From: an uncultured beta proteobacterium
Lineage (GTDB): Bacteria > Pseudomonadota > Gammaproteobacteria > Burkholderiales > Burkholderiaceae_C
Length of the DNA: 38,231 nucleotides
Direction of reading: 5' to 3'
Assembly (NCBI GenBank): GCA_903863395.1
Contig: CAIPBW010000043.1
Location: 1 to 38,231, forward strand
Made by a program: the position numbers and the translations under genes. Shown one piece after another: positions 8,617 through 17,735 of the stretch. Each line of letters starts with the position of its first letter. The first letter of the stretch is position 1. Below the pieces are notes generated by a model. That model was not told the origin of the DNA. It saw only the letters and a list, made by a program, of their open reading frames with translations, and ran no database searches.

Positions 8617-9233
8617 ATACCCCCGCTGCCGCCAGCTACGACCCCGTGCGCATCGGCATTGTTTCGATCAGCGACCGCGCCTCCAGCGGTGTGTACCAGG
8701 ACCAGGGCCTGCCCGCCTTGCAGGACTGGTTGCGCCGCGCGCTGCGCAACCCCATCCACTTCGAGTCGCGCCTGATTGCCGACGAGCAGGCTTTGATTAG
8801 TAGCACCCTGATTGAACTGGTGGACGCCGGTTGCAGCCTGGTGCTCACCACCGGTGGCACCGGCCCGGCCCTGCGCGACGTGACGCCCGAAGCCACCCTG
8901 GCGGTGGCACACAAGGTCATGCCCGGCTTTGGCGAGCAGATGCGCCAGATCAGCCTGAAATTTGTTCCCACCGCAATTTTGTCGCGCCAGGTGGCGGTCA
9001 TTCGGGAGCGCAGCCTGATCATCAACCTGCCGGGGCAGCCCAAGTCGATTGCCGAAACGCTTGAAGGCTTGAAGGACGCCAACGGCGCGTCTCTCGTGCC
9101 CGGCATCTTTGCCGCCGTGCCCTACTGCATTGACCTGATTGGCGGGCCTTACCTCGAAGCGCGCGAAGAAGTGTGCAAGGTGTTTCGGCCCAAGAGCGCG
9201 CTGCGCGCGCCTATTTACCCACCAACTCGTTGA
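8613..9233 (+). CDS. mogA: Molybdopterin adenylyltransferase MogA
   Basis: The 206-residue protein has the MoaB/Mog fold with SISDRAS near residue 21 and the family motif [16 protein letters not shown] near residues 88-103. The protein adenylylates molybdopterin so that MoeA can insert molybdate. Its length and the C-terminal [20 protein letters not shown] stretch fit Mog rather than MoaB. Coupling to darP through a 4-bp overlap is odd in function but a recurrent betaproteobacterial order. The last 23 bp overlap the 3' end of cysE on the opposite strand. The nearby modBC genes supply the metal used downstream of this step. Confidence 0.93.
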   Translation: MNTPAAASYDPVRIGIVSISDRASSGVYQDQGLPALQDWLRRALRNPIHFESRLIADEQALISSTLIELVDAGCSLVLTTGGTGPALRDVTPEATLAVAHKVMPGFGEQMRQISLKFVPTAILSRQVAVIRERSLIINLPGQPKSIAETLEGLKDANGASLVPGIFAAVPYCIDLIGGPYLEAREEVCKVFRPKSALRAPIYPPTR

Positions 9234-9984
9234 GCTTGTCGGTCTCGAAGCGCTCGCTCAGCGCCGCGTCACCGGGTACACAATCAGCAGCGGCGCGATC
9301 GGCCGAGAGTTTTTCGATGGCGTGCCAGAGCAAGGCAATCTGGTGCTCCTGCGAGCCCGCCGTGTTGATCAGGCCATGCAAGGCCTGGCTCACCGGATCG
9401 TCTTCGAGCGTGATGCCATAGGCGTTGAACTTGCGGTCGGCGGGCGTCACGTCGGCACTTTCACCCGCCTTGGACGGGATGATGCGCGCCGGAATACCCA
9501 CCGCCGTGGCGCCTGCGGGCACCGGTTTGATGACCACCGCATTGCTGCCGATCTTGGCACCGTCGCCCACCAGAAAGCCGCCCAGCACCTTGGCACCGGC
9601 ACTCACCACCACGTCCTTGCCCAGCGTCGGATGGCGCTTGCTGCCCTTGTAAAGCGAGGTGCCACCCAGCGTCACCCCCTGGTAGATGGTGCATCCATCG
9701 CCAATCTCGGCGGTCTCGCCCACCACCACGCCCATGGCATGGTCAAAGAACACGCGCTCGCCGATGATGGCACCAGGGTGGATTTCAATCCCCGTGAGCC
9801 AGCGCGCGCAGTGCGAAATAAAGCGCCCCAGCCACTTGAGGCCATGCGTCCAGCACCAGTGCGCGGGCCGGTGCAGCAGCACGGCGTGCAGACCCGGGTA
9901 ACAGGTGATCACCTCCCAGGTGCTGCGCGCAGCAGGGTCGCGGTCAAGAATGCACTGGATGTCGGAGCGTAGGCGGGAAAACAT
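9211..9984 (-). CDS. cysE: Serine O-acetyltransferase
   Basis: The 257-residue protein has a short N-terminal helical region, then left-handed beta-helix hexapeptide repeats (about residues 65-160). Catalytic landmarks are [26 protein letters not shown] and the loop [19 protein letters not shown]. It transfers acetyl from acetyl-CoA to serine, the committed step of cysteine synthesis. The C-terminal tail after the repeats is long and less conserved. The ATG at 9984 lies 10 bp after the trmJ stop, so trmJ and cysE probably form an operon. The 3' end overlaps mogA (convergent) by 23 bp. Confidence 0.95.
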   Translation of the reverse strand: MFSRLRSDIQCILDRDPAARSTWEVITCYPGLHAVLLHRPAHWCWTHGLKWLGRFISHCARWLTGIEIHPGAIIGERVFFDHAMGVVVGETAEIGDGCTIYQGVTLGGTSLYKGSKRHPTLGKDVVVSAGAKVLGGFLVGDGAKIGSNAVVIKPVPAGATAVGIPARIIPSKAGESADVTPADRKFNAYGITLEDDPVSQALHGLINTAGSQEHQIALLWHAIEKLSADRAAADCVPGDAALSERFETDKLNELVGK

Positions 9985-9994
9985 GGTGCCAAGT

Positions 9995-10786
9995 CTATCC
10001 GCTCACAGCGCTGTCTGTTGACACGCTGTCTGGTGCATCGCCTGCCTTGACCCCGGGTGCACCAGCGTCTTGCTGCAATATCGCCTTGGCAATGCCACGC
10101 AGGATGTGGATCTCCTCCTGCGTCACCGCAGCGCGATTGAACAACTGGTTCAGGCGCGGCATCAGCTTCTTGGGTGCCAGGGGGTCGAGAAAACCCAAGC
10201 CCACCAGCGACTGCTCCAGGTGCGCGAGCATGCCCGCAAGCTGCTGCGCGTCTGCCACCTGCGCCTGGGGCGGGGCAACGACCGACGCGTCGCTGGCAAA
10301 ACCGCCCAGCGCCAAACGCCACTCGTAGGCAACCACCTGCAGCGCCGCGCCCAGGTTGAGCGAACCAAACTTCGGATTGCTGGGAATGCTCAGGCAGACG
10401 TGGCAGCGGTACACGTCTTCATTGCGCATGCCAAAGCGCTCGGAGCCAAACAAGAACCCCACACCCTGGTGCTGCGCTGTCTGCAGACTTTCAAAATGCC
10501 CCCGGGGTGTGACGGTGGGTGGGCCAAAGTCGCGCGGCGTCATGGCCGTGGCGCACAGGTGGCTGATGCCGTCGAGCGCGTCATCAAGCGTGTCCACGAT
10601 TCGTGCGCGCTCAAGCACGTCGAGCGCCCCGCTGGCGCGCTGGATGGTTTCTTCGCGCCGCAGCACATTGGCCCAGCGCGGCGCTACCAGCACCAGGTCG
10701 TCAAAGCCCATGGTCTTCATGGCGCGTGCGGCCGCGCCAACGTTGCCGGCGTGGCTGGTTTCAATCAGGATGAAGCGGGTCTTCAT
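9995..10786 (-). CDS. trmJ: tRNA (cytidine/uridine-2'-O-)-methyltransferase TrmJ
   Basis: This is a SPOUT-class methyltransferase of 263 residues. The N-terminal motif [23 protein letters not shown] and the knot-region motifs [10 protein letters not shown] and [20 protein letters not shown] are characteristic of TrmJ/LasT. It would 2'-O-methylate position 32 of the tRNA anticodon loop using SAM. A C-terminal helical extension (residues 170-263) fits the dimerising tail of TrmJ. I prefer the ATG at 10786 (MKTRF); an ATG at 10801 would add five residues. The 151-bp gap to the divergent suhB holds both promoters, but only weak boxes are visible. Confidence 0.93.
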   Translation of the reverse strand: MKTRFILIETSHAGNVGAAARAMKTMGFDDLVLVAPRWANVLRREETIQRASGALDVLERARIVDTLDDALDGISHLCATAMTPRDFGPPTVTPRGHFESLQTAQHQGVGFLFGSERFGMRNEDVYRCHVCLSIPSNPKFGSLNLGAALQVVAYEWRLALGGFASDASVVAPPQAQVADAQQLAGMLAHLEQSLVGLGFLDPLAPKKLMPRLNQLFNRAAVTQEEIHILRGIAKAILQQDAGAPGVKAGDAPDSVSTDSAVSG

Positions 10787-10952
10787 GGTGGCAATCGTCA
10801 TACAAAAACAGGTTCGGCAACGCTCGCTGGCACTGCCAGTGGTCCGTCCCGTTAAAATGGGCCTATTGTCGCCGCTTGCATCGTCGGGCGAAACGACCCT
10901 TGTTCATCCGCGCAAGACCGCCCGCTTGGCTGGTCCCACCCAAAAAATCCTT

Positions 10953-11795
10953 ATGTCACCCAATCTGCATCCCATGGTCAATGTGGCCGTCAAGGCGGCC
11001 CGTGCTGCTGGCTCCATCATCAACCGCGCCGCGCTCGATATTGAATCGGTCCGCGTATCGCAAAAGAAAGCCAACGACTTCGTAACCGAAGTGGACCACG
11101 CGGCCGAACAGGCGATCATCGAAACCCTGCTGGCCGCCTACCCCGGCCACGGCATCTGGGCCGAAGAAACCGGGCGCGAGCACGGTGCCAAGGATTCCGA
11201 ATTCGTCTGGATCATCGATCCGCTGGACGGCACCACCAACTTCATCCATGGGCTGCCGGTGTACTGCGTGAGCGTGGCGCTGGCGGTGCGCGGCAAGGTC
11301 GAGCAGGCGGTGGTGTACGACCCCACCCGCAATGATTTGTTCACTGCCACCAAGGGGCGCGGTGCCTACCTCAACGACCGGCGCTTGCGCGTTTCCAAGC
11401 GCATCGAATTGCGCCAGGCGCTGATCTCCACCGGCTTTCCCTACCGCCAGGATGACGACTTCAGCCACTACCTGCACCTGATGGGCGAAGTCATGCAGCG
11501 CACCGCCGGTTTGCGCCGCCCGGGTGCAGCAGCACTCGACCTGGCCTACGTGGCAGCGGGTTACACCGATGGATTTTTTGAACTCGGCCTGCAGCCCTGG
11601 GACGTGGCAGCGGGCTCGCTGCTGGTGACCGAAGCCGGCGGTCTGGTGGGCAATTTCACGGGTGAGGCCGACTTTCTGGAGCAAGGCGAGTGCCTGGCAG
11701 GCAACCCCAAGATTTATGGACAGATGGTGGGCTTGCTGGGCAAGCACAGCAAGTTTGCCACCGCCGAGCAAAAGGCCTCGCGCAAAAGCTTGTGA
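10953..11795 (+). CDS. suhB: Inositol-1-monophosphatase family protein SuhB
   Basis: The 280-residue protein carries the metal-dependent phosphatase motifs: EET near residue 69, DPLDGTTNF near residue 89, and WDVAAG near residue 216. SuhB hydrolyses inositol monophosphates in vitro and in E. coli also joins rRNA transcription antitermination complexes. The start was chosen at 10953 ([17 protein letters not shown]) because the family begins here; the open frame continues upstream without similarity. There is no obvious Shine-Dalgarno. The stop lies 5 bp from the convergent stop of the GGDEF/EAL gene, leaving no room for a terminator. Confidence 0.93.
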   Translation: MSPNLHPMVNVAVKAARAAGSIINRAALDIESVRVSQKKANDFVTEVDHAAEQAIIETLLAAYPGHGIWAEETGREHGAKDSEFVWIIDPLDGTTNFIHGLPVYCVSVALAVRGKVEQAVVYDPTRNDLFTATKGRGAYLNDRRLRVSKRIELRQALISTGFPYRQDDDFSHYLHLMGEVMQRTAGLRRPGAAALDLAYVAAGYTDGFFELGLQPWDVAAGSLLVTEAGGLVGNFTGEADFLEQGECLAGNPKIYGQMVGLLGKHSKFATAEQKASRKSL

Positions 11796-11800
11796 CCCGG

Positions 11801-14710
11801 TTAGTCCTGGGGCATGGCCAGCAGTTCCAAGGGGACTGGCCTGCCAAACAGGTAGCCCTGGAACGACTTGCAGCCGCTTTGCAATAGAAAATCGCGCTGT
11901 CCCACCGTCTCAACGCCCTCGGCCACCACGCCAAGCTCCAGGCTTTGCGCCAGATTCAGGATGGTGCGTGCAATGGCGGCGTCGTTGGGGTCGACCAGCA
12001 CATCGCGCACAAACGACTGATCGATCTTGAGCTGGTCCAGCGGCAAGCGCTTGAGGTAGGACAGTGAGGAATAGCCGGTGCCAAAGTCGTCCAGCGCAAA
12101 ACTCACGCCGATGGCGCGCAACTCGCCCATCTTGACAATCGCATCCTCCATGTCGTTGAGCAACAGGCTCTCGGTAAGCTCAAGCTTGAGCCGATGCGGG
12201 TCGGCTCCGCTGACACTGAGCAACTGTTTCAACTGCGCCGAAAACTCGGGCTGGCGGAACTGGCGCGCACTTACGTTGACGGCAATCGTCAACTGCCGTG
12301 ACAGCGGCTGAGCAGCCCACGCCACCAACTGCGCACACGCCTGCTCCAGCACCCACTGCCCCAGGGGCAGAATCAAGCCGGTCTGCTCGGCTACCGGTAT
12401 AAATTCGGCAGGCGAGACCATGCCGCGCTGCGGATGCTTCCAGCGTAGCAGCGCTTCCACCCCGGTCATGCGCTCTGCTTCATTCACCACCGGCTGGTAG
12501 AACAGCACAAAATCCTTGTCCACCAGGCCTTGGCGCATATCGGCTTCAAGCGTGGCGCGCTCGGTGGCAGCAGCCTGCATCACCGGATCAAAGAAGCGCA
12601 AGGTGTTGCGACCGGCCGCCTTGGCCTGGTACATCGCCAGATCGGCGCGCTTGAGCAACTCATCGACTGAGTGCTGGTGCTCGTAGATCAGCGTCACGCC
12701 GATACTGGGGGAACTGTGGTGCCATTGCCCCGCCAACTCGAATTGCTGGTTGAGCGAGTGCTGCACTTTCTTGCCAACAAGCTCCACCTGGGCTGCGGCC
12801 TCGGGCGCATGCGTGCTGAGTTCTTCAAGCATCACCACGAACTCGTCGCCACCCAGCCGCGCCACGGTGTCGATGCCGCGCACGCACTGCGTCAACCGGG
12901 TTGCCACCTGGCGCAGCAACTCGTCTCCCATGTGGTGCCCCAGGGTGTCGTTGAGCACCTTGAAGTTGTCCAAGTCAATAAACAGCAAAGCCCCATGGCT
13001 GTTGCGCCGCGCGCTGGTGGCAATCGCCTTTTGCAGGCGGTCAATCAGCAAACGGCGATTGGGCAAACCGGTGAGCGCATCGAAAAACGCCAGACGCTCG
13101 ATATCGGCCTCGGCGCGCTTGCGTGCCGTAATGTCGGTGCCGGTGCCGCGATAGCCGGTGAATTTGCCGCTGGCGTCGAAAATTGGCGTGCCACTGATGG
13201 ATGCCCACATCAGCGTTCCATCACTGCGTCGGCGCTGTATCTCAAAGCCGCGAAACGTTTCGTGCGCCTCCAGTTGGGCGCGATGCGCCACCCACTGCGC
13301 GGCACTCACGCCCTCTGCACCCGTCTCCCAGCGGGTCTTGCCGAAATAGCTTTCGCTCGGCAACACCCCGTTGGCATCCAGGTTGCCATCCACGCGCACA
13401 AAGCGGAACTTGTCGTCCTGCTCCCAGTACCAGTCCGACGACAAGCCGGTGAGGCTGCGAAAGCGCGACTCGCTCTCCTGCAAAAGTGCCACCGTGTCCT
13501 TTTGCGCGGTGACATCAATCACCGAACCACACCACAGCAAGGAGTCATCGTCCTGCCTTTGCGGCATGGCGCTGCCCAGCAACCAGCGCACCGCGCCATC
13601 GGCAGAGCGCACACGAAACTCGCACTGCCACAGTGACAGGTCGCGCGCCGACATGGTTTGCGCCTCCTGCATGGCCGACCGGTCCTCGGGAACAATCTTG
13701 GCAAAAAACAGTCCGGCATCAGCCTGCAACTGTGCCTCCGTCACGCCGATCAAGGCTTCGACCGCTGCACTGACAAAACGGAACTGGCGTCTGCCATCGG
13801 GCCAGACCTGCAGTTCGTACACCATGCCGGGCACGCGGCTGGTGATCTTCTGGATAAATGCGAGTTGCTCCTGCAGCGCGCCCAGCGCCCCACGTTCGGC
13901 AGTGATTTCCTGCACGATGCCAAAATCGGCCTTGACCGCGCCGTACTCGAACTGGCGCTGCATGCGCGAGCGAATCCAGATGACTTGCCCGTCCGGGCGT
14001 CGCCAGCGGTATTCAACCAGCGAGCCGTCCATATTCTTCAGAGCCTGGCGTAGCGCCTCGCGGTCCTCATCGAGTACACCAAGCCAATGGGCACCAAATG
14101 GTGCCACACGCACATTGCCCAACTGCGCGATCTCCGCGTAGCCGTGGGACACGTGCACCACGTCATCGCCGGGGTACAGCACCCAGTGGCCGACCTTGGC
14201 CACGCGCTCGGTCATCTCGTACACGCTCATCTGGCGATTGAGTTTTTCGTTGACCTGTTCCAGCGCCATCTCGCCCGCCTTCATGGCCTCGCGCGAGAGC
14301 AAATCGGCGGTCACGTCGCGCAGGTACACCAGGGCGTAGCCCTGCTCTTGCCACTGCAACAGCGTGGCGTTCAAGCGCACCATGCGCGGCATGCCGTCCT
14401 GCATCGTCAGGGTGACATCCAGATCGTTGATGCGGCCATGCTGGCGCAAGGGCGCAAACACGCGTTCGAGTTCGCCCGCGTCGCTCCAGAGCCCGATTTG
14501 CACCGCGCTGCGCCCAAGCACCTCGTCACGCGCGAACCCGGTCAACAGCAGCCATTCGCGGTTGACCTCGACGATGCCCCCGTCGCGCAGGCGCAACAGG
14601 ATGATCGCCTCCGGGCTTTGGTTAAAGACAAGCCGAAACAGCGCCTCCGATGAAGGCACCTCAGCGGTGGGATCGGTTCGTCTTTCCACAGTGGGGAATG
14701 TTGCAGACAT
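11801..14710 (-). CDS. PAS-GGDEF-EAL cyclic-di-GMP turnover protein
   Basis: The 969-residue protein has no membrane segment. Four PAS-like regions lie at roughly 20-135, 165-275, 285-405 and 415-535, followed by GGDEF (about 540-705) and EAL (about 718-965). The GGDEF signature is intact at 620-624, and an RxxD inhibitory site (RGID, 611-614) sits exactly five residues before it. The EAL domain retains EALLRW (752-757), N812, E844 and E847 in ELTES, DDFGTGY (874-880), K895 and E931, so both c-di-GMP synthesis and hydrolysis look chemically possible. Only sensing in the cytoplasm can be inferred; the PAS ligands are unknown. I start at the ATG at 14710. The open frame continues to about 15900, but that part is antisense to the neighbouring oxygenase gene. 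Confidence 0.95.
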   Translation of the reverse strand: MSATFPTVERRTDPTAEVPSSEALFRLVFNQSPEAIILLRLRDGGIVEVNREWLLLTGFARDEVLGRSAVQIGLWSDAGELERVFAPLRQHGRINDLDVTLTMQDGMPRMVRLNATLLQWQEQGYALVYLRDVTADLLSREAMKAGEMALEQVNEKLNRQMSVYEMTERVAKVGHWVLYPGDDVVHVSHGYAEIAQLGNVRVAPFGAHWLGVLDEDREALRQALKNMDGSLVEYRWRRPDGQVIWIRSRMQRQFEYGAVKADFGIVQEITAERGALGALQEQLAFIQKITSRVPGMVYELQVWPDGRRQFRFVSAAVEALIGVTEAQLQADAGLFFAKIVPEDRSAMQEAQTMSARDLSLWQCEFRVRSADGAVRWLLGSAMPQRQDDDSLLWCGSVIDVTAQKDTVALLQESESRFRSLTGLSSDWYWEQDDKFRFVRVDGNLDANGVLPSESYFGKTRWETGAEGVSAAQWVAHRAQLEAHETFRGFEIQRRRSDGTLMWASISGTPIFDASGKFTGYRGTGTDITARKRAEADIERLAFFDALTGLPNRRLLIDRLQKAIATSARRNSHGALLFIDLDNFKVLNDTLGHHMGDELLRQVATRLTQCVRGIDTVARLGGDEFVVMLEELSTHAPEAAAQVELVGKKVQHSLNQQFELAGQWHHSSPSIGVTLIYEHQHSVDELLKRADLAMYQAKAAGRNTLRFFDPVMQAAATERATLEADMRQGLVDKDFVLFYQPVVNEAERMTGVEALLRWKHPQRGMVSPAEFIPVAEQTGLILPLGQWVLEQACAQLVAWAAQPLSRQLTIAVNVSARQFRQPEFSAQLKQLLSVSGADPHRLKLELTESLLLNDMEDAIVKMGELRAIGVSFALDDFGTGYSSLSYLKRLPLDQLKIDQSFVRDVLVDPNDAAIARTILNLAQSLELGVVAEGVETVGQRDFLLQSGCKSFQGYLFGRPVPLELLAMPQD

Positions 14711-14736
14711 TGGTTGGCACAGCGTAGCACCGAACG

Positions 14737-14766
14737 GATGCGCGCGCATCGATGCATACTTGCATC
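14737..14766. promoter_or_regulatory. Two abutting palindromes in the divergent promoter region
   Basis: A perfect 14-bp palindrome, GATGCGCGCGCATC (14737-14750), is followed without a gap by the dyad GATGCA-tact-TGCATC (14751-14766). Both have GATGC/GCATC ends. They lie between the GGDEF/EAL start (14710) and the oxygenase start (14804). This is the expected place for a shared operator, but no regulator can be named. Confidence 0.35.
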
Positions 14767-14803
14767 CTTGTAACAAATTGACACGTACAGGAGACGCAAG
14801 GCC

Positions 14804-15781
14804 ATGAAAACCCGCATTACCGAACTTTTTGGAATCCAGCACCCCATCATCCAGGGCGGAATGCACTACGTCGGCTTTGCCGAACTGGCCGCCGCCGTGT
14901 CCAACGCCGGTGGCCTGGGCCTGATCACCGCCCTCACCCAGCGCAACCCCGAAGCGCTGGCCAACGAAATCCGGCGCTGCCGCGCGATGACCGACAAGCC
15001 CTTTGGCGTGAACCTCACGTTTTTGCCCACCGTGAGTTCGCCCGACTATCCTGGCTACATCCGCGCCATCATCGACGGTGGCGTCAAGGCGGTGGAAACG
15101 GCGGGCAACAACCCGCAGAAGTGGATGCCGATGCTGCACGAAGCGGGCATCAAGGTGATCCACAAGTGCACCTCGGTACGCCACGCGCTCAAGGCCGAAG
15201 CCATTGGCTGCGACGCCGTCAGCGTGGACGGCTTCGAGTGCGGCGGCCACCCCGGCGAGGACGACGTGCCCAACTTCATCCTGCTGCCGCGCGCCGCCGA
15301 GGAGTTGCGCATCCCCTTTGTTGCCTCCGGCGGCATGGCCGACGGACGCTCGCTGGTGGCGGCACTGGCGCTGGGCGCAGACGGCATGAATATGGGCACG
15401 CGCTTCATTGCCACCCAAGAGGCACCGGTGCACGCACGCGTCAAGGAGGCGATTGTTGCCGCCAGCGAACTCGACACCCGATTGGTGATGCGCGGCCTGC
15501 GCAACACCGAGCGTGTGCTGCACAACGCCGCCACCGACCGCCTGCTGGAAAAGGAGCGCACCCTGGGCAGCGCGCTCAAGTTTGACGACATCATTGAAGA
15601 GGTGGCGGGCGTCTATCCGCGCATCATGCAGCAGGGCGACATGGACGCCGGCGTCTGGTCCTGCGGCATGGTGGCAGGCCTGATCCACGACGTGCCCAGC
15701 GTAAAAGAGCTGATCGACCGCATCATGGCGCAGGCGCACGACATCATTGCCAAACGCCTGAGCGGCATGCTGCAAGCCTGA
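14804..15781 (+). CDS. Nitronate monooxygenase / 2-nitropropane dioxygenase family flavoenzyme
   Basis: The 325-residue TIM-barrel flavoprotein contains family landmarks near the N-terminus (PIIQGGM, GGLGLITA), then KPFGVNLT, a central DAVSVDGFECGGHPGED with the histidine typical of the FMN site, and ASGGMADGRSLVAALALGADGMNMGTRF for phosphate binding. Members oxidise alkyl nitronates or, in related branches, act as enoyl-ACP reductases II or other flavin oxidoreductases. The sequence alone does not decide which. RBS AGGAG lies upstream of the ATG. The gene diverges from the GGDEF/EAL gene and is followed by a repeat cluster, so it appears monocistronic. Confidence 0.88.
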   Translation: MKTRITELFGIQHPIIQGGMHYVGFAELAAAVSNAGGLGLITALTQRNPEALANEIRRCRAMTDKPFGVNLTFLPTVSSPDYPGYIRAIIDGGVKAVETAGNNPQKWMPMLHEAGIKVIHKCTSVRHALKAEAIGCDAVSVDGFECGGHPGEDDVPNFILLPRAAEELRIPFVASGGMADGRSLVAALALGADGMNMGTRFIATQEAPVHARVKEAIVAASELDTRLVMRGLRNTERVLHNAATDRLLEKERTLGSALKFDDIIEEVAGVYPRIMQQGDMDAGVWSCGMVAGLIHDVPSVKELIDRIMAQAHDIIAKRLSGMLQA

Positions 15782-15802
15782 GCGCGCACACCACTGCCGC
15801 GC

Positions 15803-15823
15803 TTGTCGCACATTGGGCGACAA
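15803..15823. repeat. Hairpin downstream of the oxygenase gene
   Basis: TTGTCGC (15803-15809) pairs perfectly with GCGACAA (15817-15823) across a 7-nt loop, 21 bp after the stop codon. There is no T-run on either side, so it is not a standard intrinsic terminator, though it could protect a 3' end. Confidence 0.45.
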
Positions 15824-15825
15824 AA

Positions 15826-15863
15826 GCCATGGATCGCCACGGCCTGACGGCCTCGCGATGACG
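15826..15863. repeat. Diverged half-copy of the CATGGATTGC...GCAATGACG palindromic repeat
   Basis: The stretch running from CATGGATCGCCACG to CTCGCGATGACG resembles the right arm of the palindromic element at 15941-16018, with A-to-G type changes in each core. It suggests an older, decayed copy of the same repeat. Confidence 0.4.
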
Positions 15864-15885
15864 AGGCGGGGTGTGGTATCGCGAT

Positions 15886-15951
15886 GACAAAAGGCTGTCA
15901 TTGCGCGGACAAGAGGCTGTCATTGCGCGGACAAAAGGCTGTCATTGCGAG
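15886..15951. repeat. Three tandem copies of a 22-bp repeat
   Basis: The unit GACAAAAGGCTGTCATTGCG plus two bases occurs at 15886-15907, 15908-15929 and 15930-15951, each differing by one or two bases. The third copy runs into the left arm of the large palindrome at 15941-16018, so the tandem copies look like partial duplications of that arm together with its flank. Confidence 0.85.
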
Positions 15952-16018
15952 GAGCGTAGCGACGTGGCAATCCATGCATTCCGAAAGACATGGATTGCTT
16001 CACTCCGTTCGCAATGAC
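15941..16018. repeat. Dispersed-type palindromic repeat (GTCATTGCGA...CAATCCATG)
   Basis: The left arm, 15941-15976, runs from GTCATTGCGAGGAGCG to GGCAATCCATG. The right arm, 15989-16018, is its imperfect reverse complement (CATGGATTGC to TCGCAATGAC) with small bulges. Sequences of this pattern are widespread intergenic repeats in bacterial genomes. It carries no gene. It would form a long hairpin in RNA just downstream of the ABC permease stop at 16051, where it could shield the operon's 3' end. Confidence 0.75.
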
Positions 16019-16050
16019 GGAGAAAAGGTCAGCAATGACTGAGAAAACGG

Positions 16051-16905
16051 TCAATAGAGCGACTTGCCGGGGCTGCCGCTGTTGGGCTGCCACTTGAGCA
16101 GCCTGCGCTCGAGCCACCCGACCACGGCGTCGAGCGCGAGCGCAAACACTGTCAGCACCACAATGCCGGCAAACACCGTGTTGACGTCGAACGTGCCCTC
16201 GGCCTGCAGGATCAGGTAGCCCACGCCCCGGGCCGAACCCAGGTACTCGCCCACCACCGCACCCACAAAGGCCAGTCCGACGCTGGTGTGCAGGCTGGAA
16301 AACACCCAACTCGTGGCGCTGGGCAGGTACACGTGGCGCAGCAATTGCCGCTGGCTGGCCCCGAGCATGCGCGCGTTGTTGAGCACCACGGCGCTGACCT
16401 CGCGCACACCCTGGTACACGTTGAAAAATACAATGAAGAACACCAACGTCACCGCCAGCGCCACCTTGCTCCAGATGCCTAGGCCAAACCACATGGCAAA
16501 GATCGGGGCCAGGATGACCCGCGGCATCGCGTTGGCGGCCTTGATGTAGGGGTCAAACACCGCCGCCGCGCCGCTGGACAAACCCAGCCAGAAACCGGCC
16601 CCCAGGCCCGCCACCGTTCCAATGGCAAAGGCCAGCACGGTCTCCGTCAGCGTGACCAGCAGATGCGCGTAAATCTCGGCCGGTAGCTGTAGCGTGAACC
16701 AGGTGGTCTCGCGCGTACCCACGTCCAGCGTGCCCGGGTTTTCGGTAAACCACGCCACCAGGCGCTGGGCCACCACCAGCGGTTCACCAAAGAAGAACGC
16801 CACCTGCGGGTTGCGCGACGCCAGATGCCAAGCGCCCACCAGCGCGACCAGCAGCGCGATTTGCCAAACCCGCACCGGCAGCCCCAGTAGTCGGCGTGCC
16901 TGCAT
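16051..16905 (-). CDS. ABC transporter permease, NitT/TauT (SsuC) type
   Basis: The 284-residue membrane protein has about six hydrophobic segments. The EAA loop (NNARMLGASQRQLLRHVYLPSA, about residues 178-199) identifies the BPD_transp_1 domain. It forms the channel with the ATPase encoded just upstream. The start ATG at 16905 overlaps the ATPase stop (TGATG), indicating translational coupling. The family includes nitrate, sulfonate, taurine, thiamine-precursor and aromatic-acid importers. The substrate cannot be decided from the permease. The open frame seen further upstream is out of phase with the real ATPase gene. Confidence 0.92.
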   Translation of the reverse strand: MQARRLLGLPVRVWQIALLVALVGAWHLASRNPQVAFFFGEPLVVAQRLVAWFTENPGTLDVGTRETTWFTLQLPAEIYAHLLVTLTETVLAFAIGTVAGLGAGFWLGLSSGAAAVFDPYIKAANAMPRVILAPIFAMWFGLGIWSKVALAVTLVFFIVFFNVYQGVREVSAVVLNNARMLGASQRQLLRHVYLPSATSWVFSSLHTSVGLAFVGAVVGEYLGSARGVGYLILQAEGTFDVNTVFAGIVVLTVFALALDAVVGWLERRLLKWQPNSGSPGKSLY

Positions 16906-17723
16906 CAATGCGCCTCCATCTGGCGCGCATAGCCCTTGAGCACCTCGTCGCGCAGGGCGTCCCAAATGGTGCGATGCAGTTCGATGAAGCGCGGGTGCGC
17001 GCGGATTTCGATTACGTCGCGCGGGCGCGGCAGGTCGATGGCAAAGTCGCCAATCAGATGCGCGGCCGGTCCCGCCGACATCACCAGCACCCGGTCGCTC
17101 ATGGCAATGGCTTCGTCCAGATCGTGCGTGATGAACAGCACCGCACGGCGCTTGGCGCTCCAGAGTTCCAGCACCTCGTTTTCCATCAATTGCCGGGTCT
17201 GCACATCGAGCGCCGAAAACGGCTCGTCCATGAGCACAATGTCGGGCTCCAGAATCAGCATCTGGGCCAGCATCACGCGCTTGCGCATGCCCCCGCTCAT
17301 CTGGTGCGGGTAGCGGTCGCCAAAGCCGCCCAGCCCCACGCGCTTGAGCCACCCCTGGGCCTGGCGGGCAGCGTCCTGCGCGGCCACACCGCGAAACACC
17401 AGACCGGCTGCCACGTTGTCCAGCGCCGACTTCCACGGCATCAGGCTGTCGCCCTGGAACATATACCCGGCGCGCCGGTTGAGCCCCTGCAGCGCCTGCC
17501 CAAACACCTCGACCCGCCCGGCCGTGGGCGCAAGCAGGCCGGCCGCCACGTTGAGCAAGGTCGATTTGCCACAGCCCGTGGGCCCCACCACCGAGACAAA
17601 CTCGCCCTGGGCCACGTCCAGGTTCACCTGGCTGGTGGCGACGTAACTTCCCCCGCCGTTGGGCGTGGCAAACGCACACGTCACATCGATCAGGGAAAAC
17701 GCCTGCATCACCGCACCATCCAT
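16905..17723 (-). CDS. ABC transporter ATP-binding protein, NitT/TauT (SsuB) type
   Basis: The 272-residue ATPase has Walker A GPTGCGKST (about residues 47-55), a Q-loop in GYMFQGDSLMPW, the signature MSGGMRKR, Walker B IVLMDEPFSALD, and the switch histidine in FITHDLDEA. The MPW after the Q-loop and the MSGGMRKR variant are typical of the nitrate/sulfonate/taurine branch. An alternative start at 17708 (MQAF) would shorten it by five residues. It sits 12 bp after the binding-protein stop and is coupled to the permease by TGATG, giving the order binding protein, ATPase, permease. Confidence 0.93.
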   Translation of the reverse strand: MDGAVMQAFSLIDVTCAFATPNGGGSYVATSQVNLDVAQGEFVSVVGPTGCGKSTLLNVAAGLLAPTAGRVEVFGQALQGLNRRAGYMFQGDSLMPWKSALDNVAAGLVFRGVAAQDAARQAQGWLKRVGLGGFGDRYPHQMSGGMRKRVMLAQMLILEPDIVLMDEPFSALDVQTRQLMENEVLELWSAKRRAVLFITHDLDEAIAMSDRVLVMSAGPAAHLIGDFAIDLPRPRDVIEIRAHPRFIELHRTIWDALRDEVLKGYARQMEAH

Positions 17724-17735
17724 GCCTGCTCAGTG

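Noticed and set aside
14711-15901. N-terminal extension of the GGDEF/EAL protein
   Set aside because: The frame stays open, but this part is antisense to the nitronate-monooxygenase-type gene and shows no domain. The ATG at 14710 gives a normal PAS start.
15886-15951. Possible CRISPR or iteron array
   Set aside because: The 22-bp units are directly contiguous with no spacers. No replication initiator or cas gene is near, and the third copy merges into a known-style palindrome.
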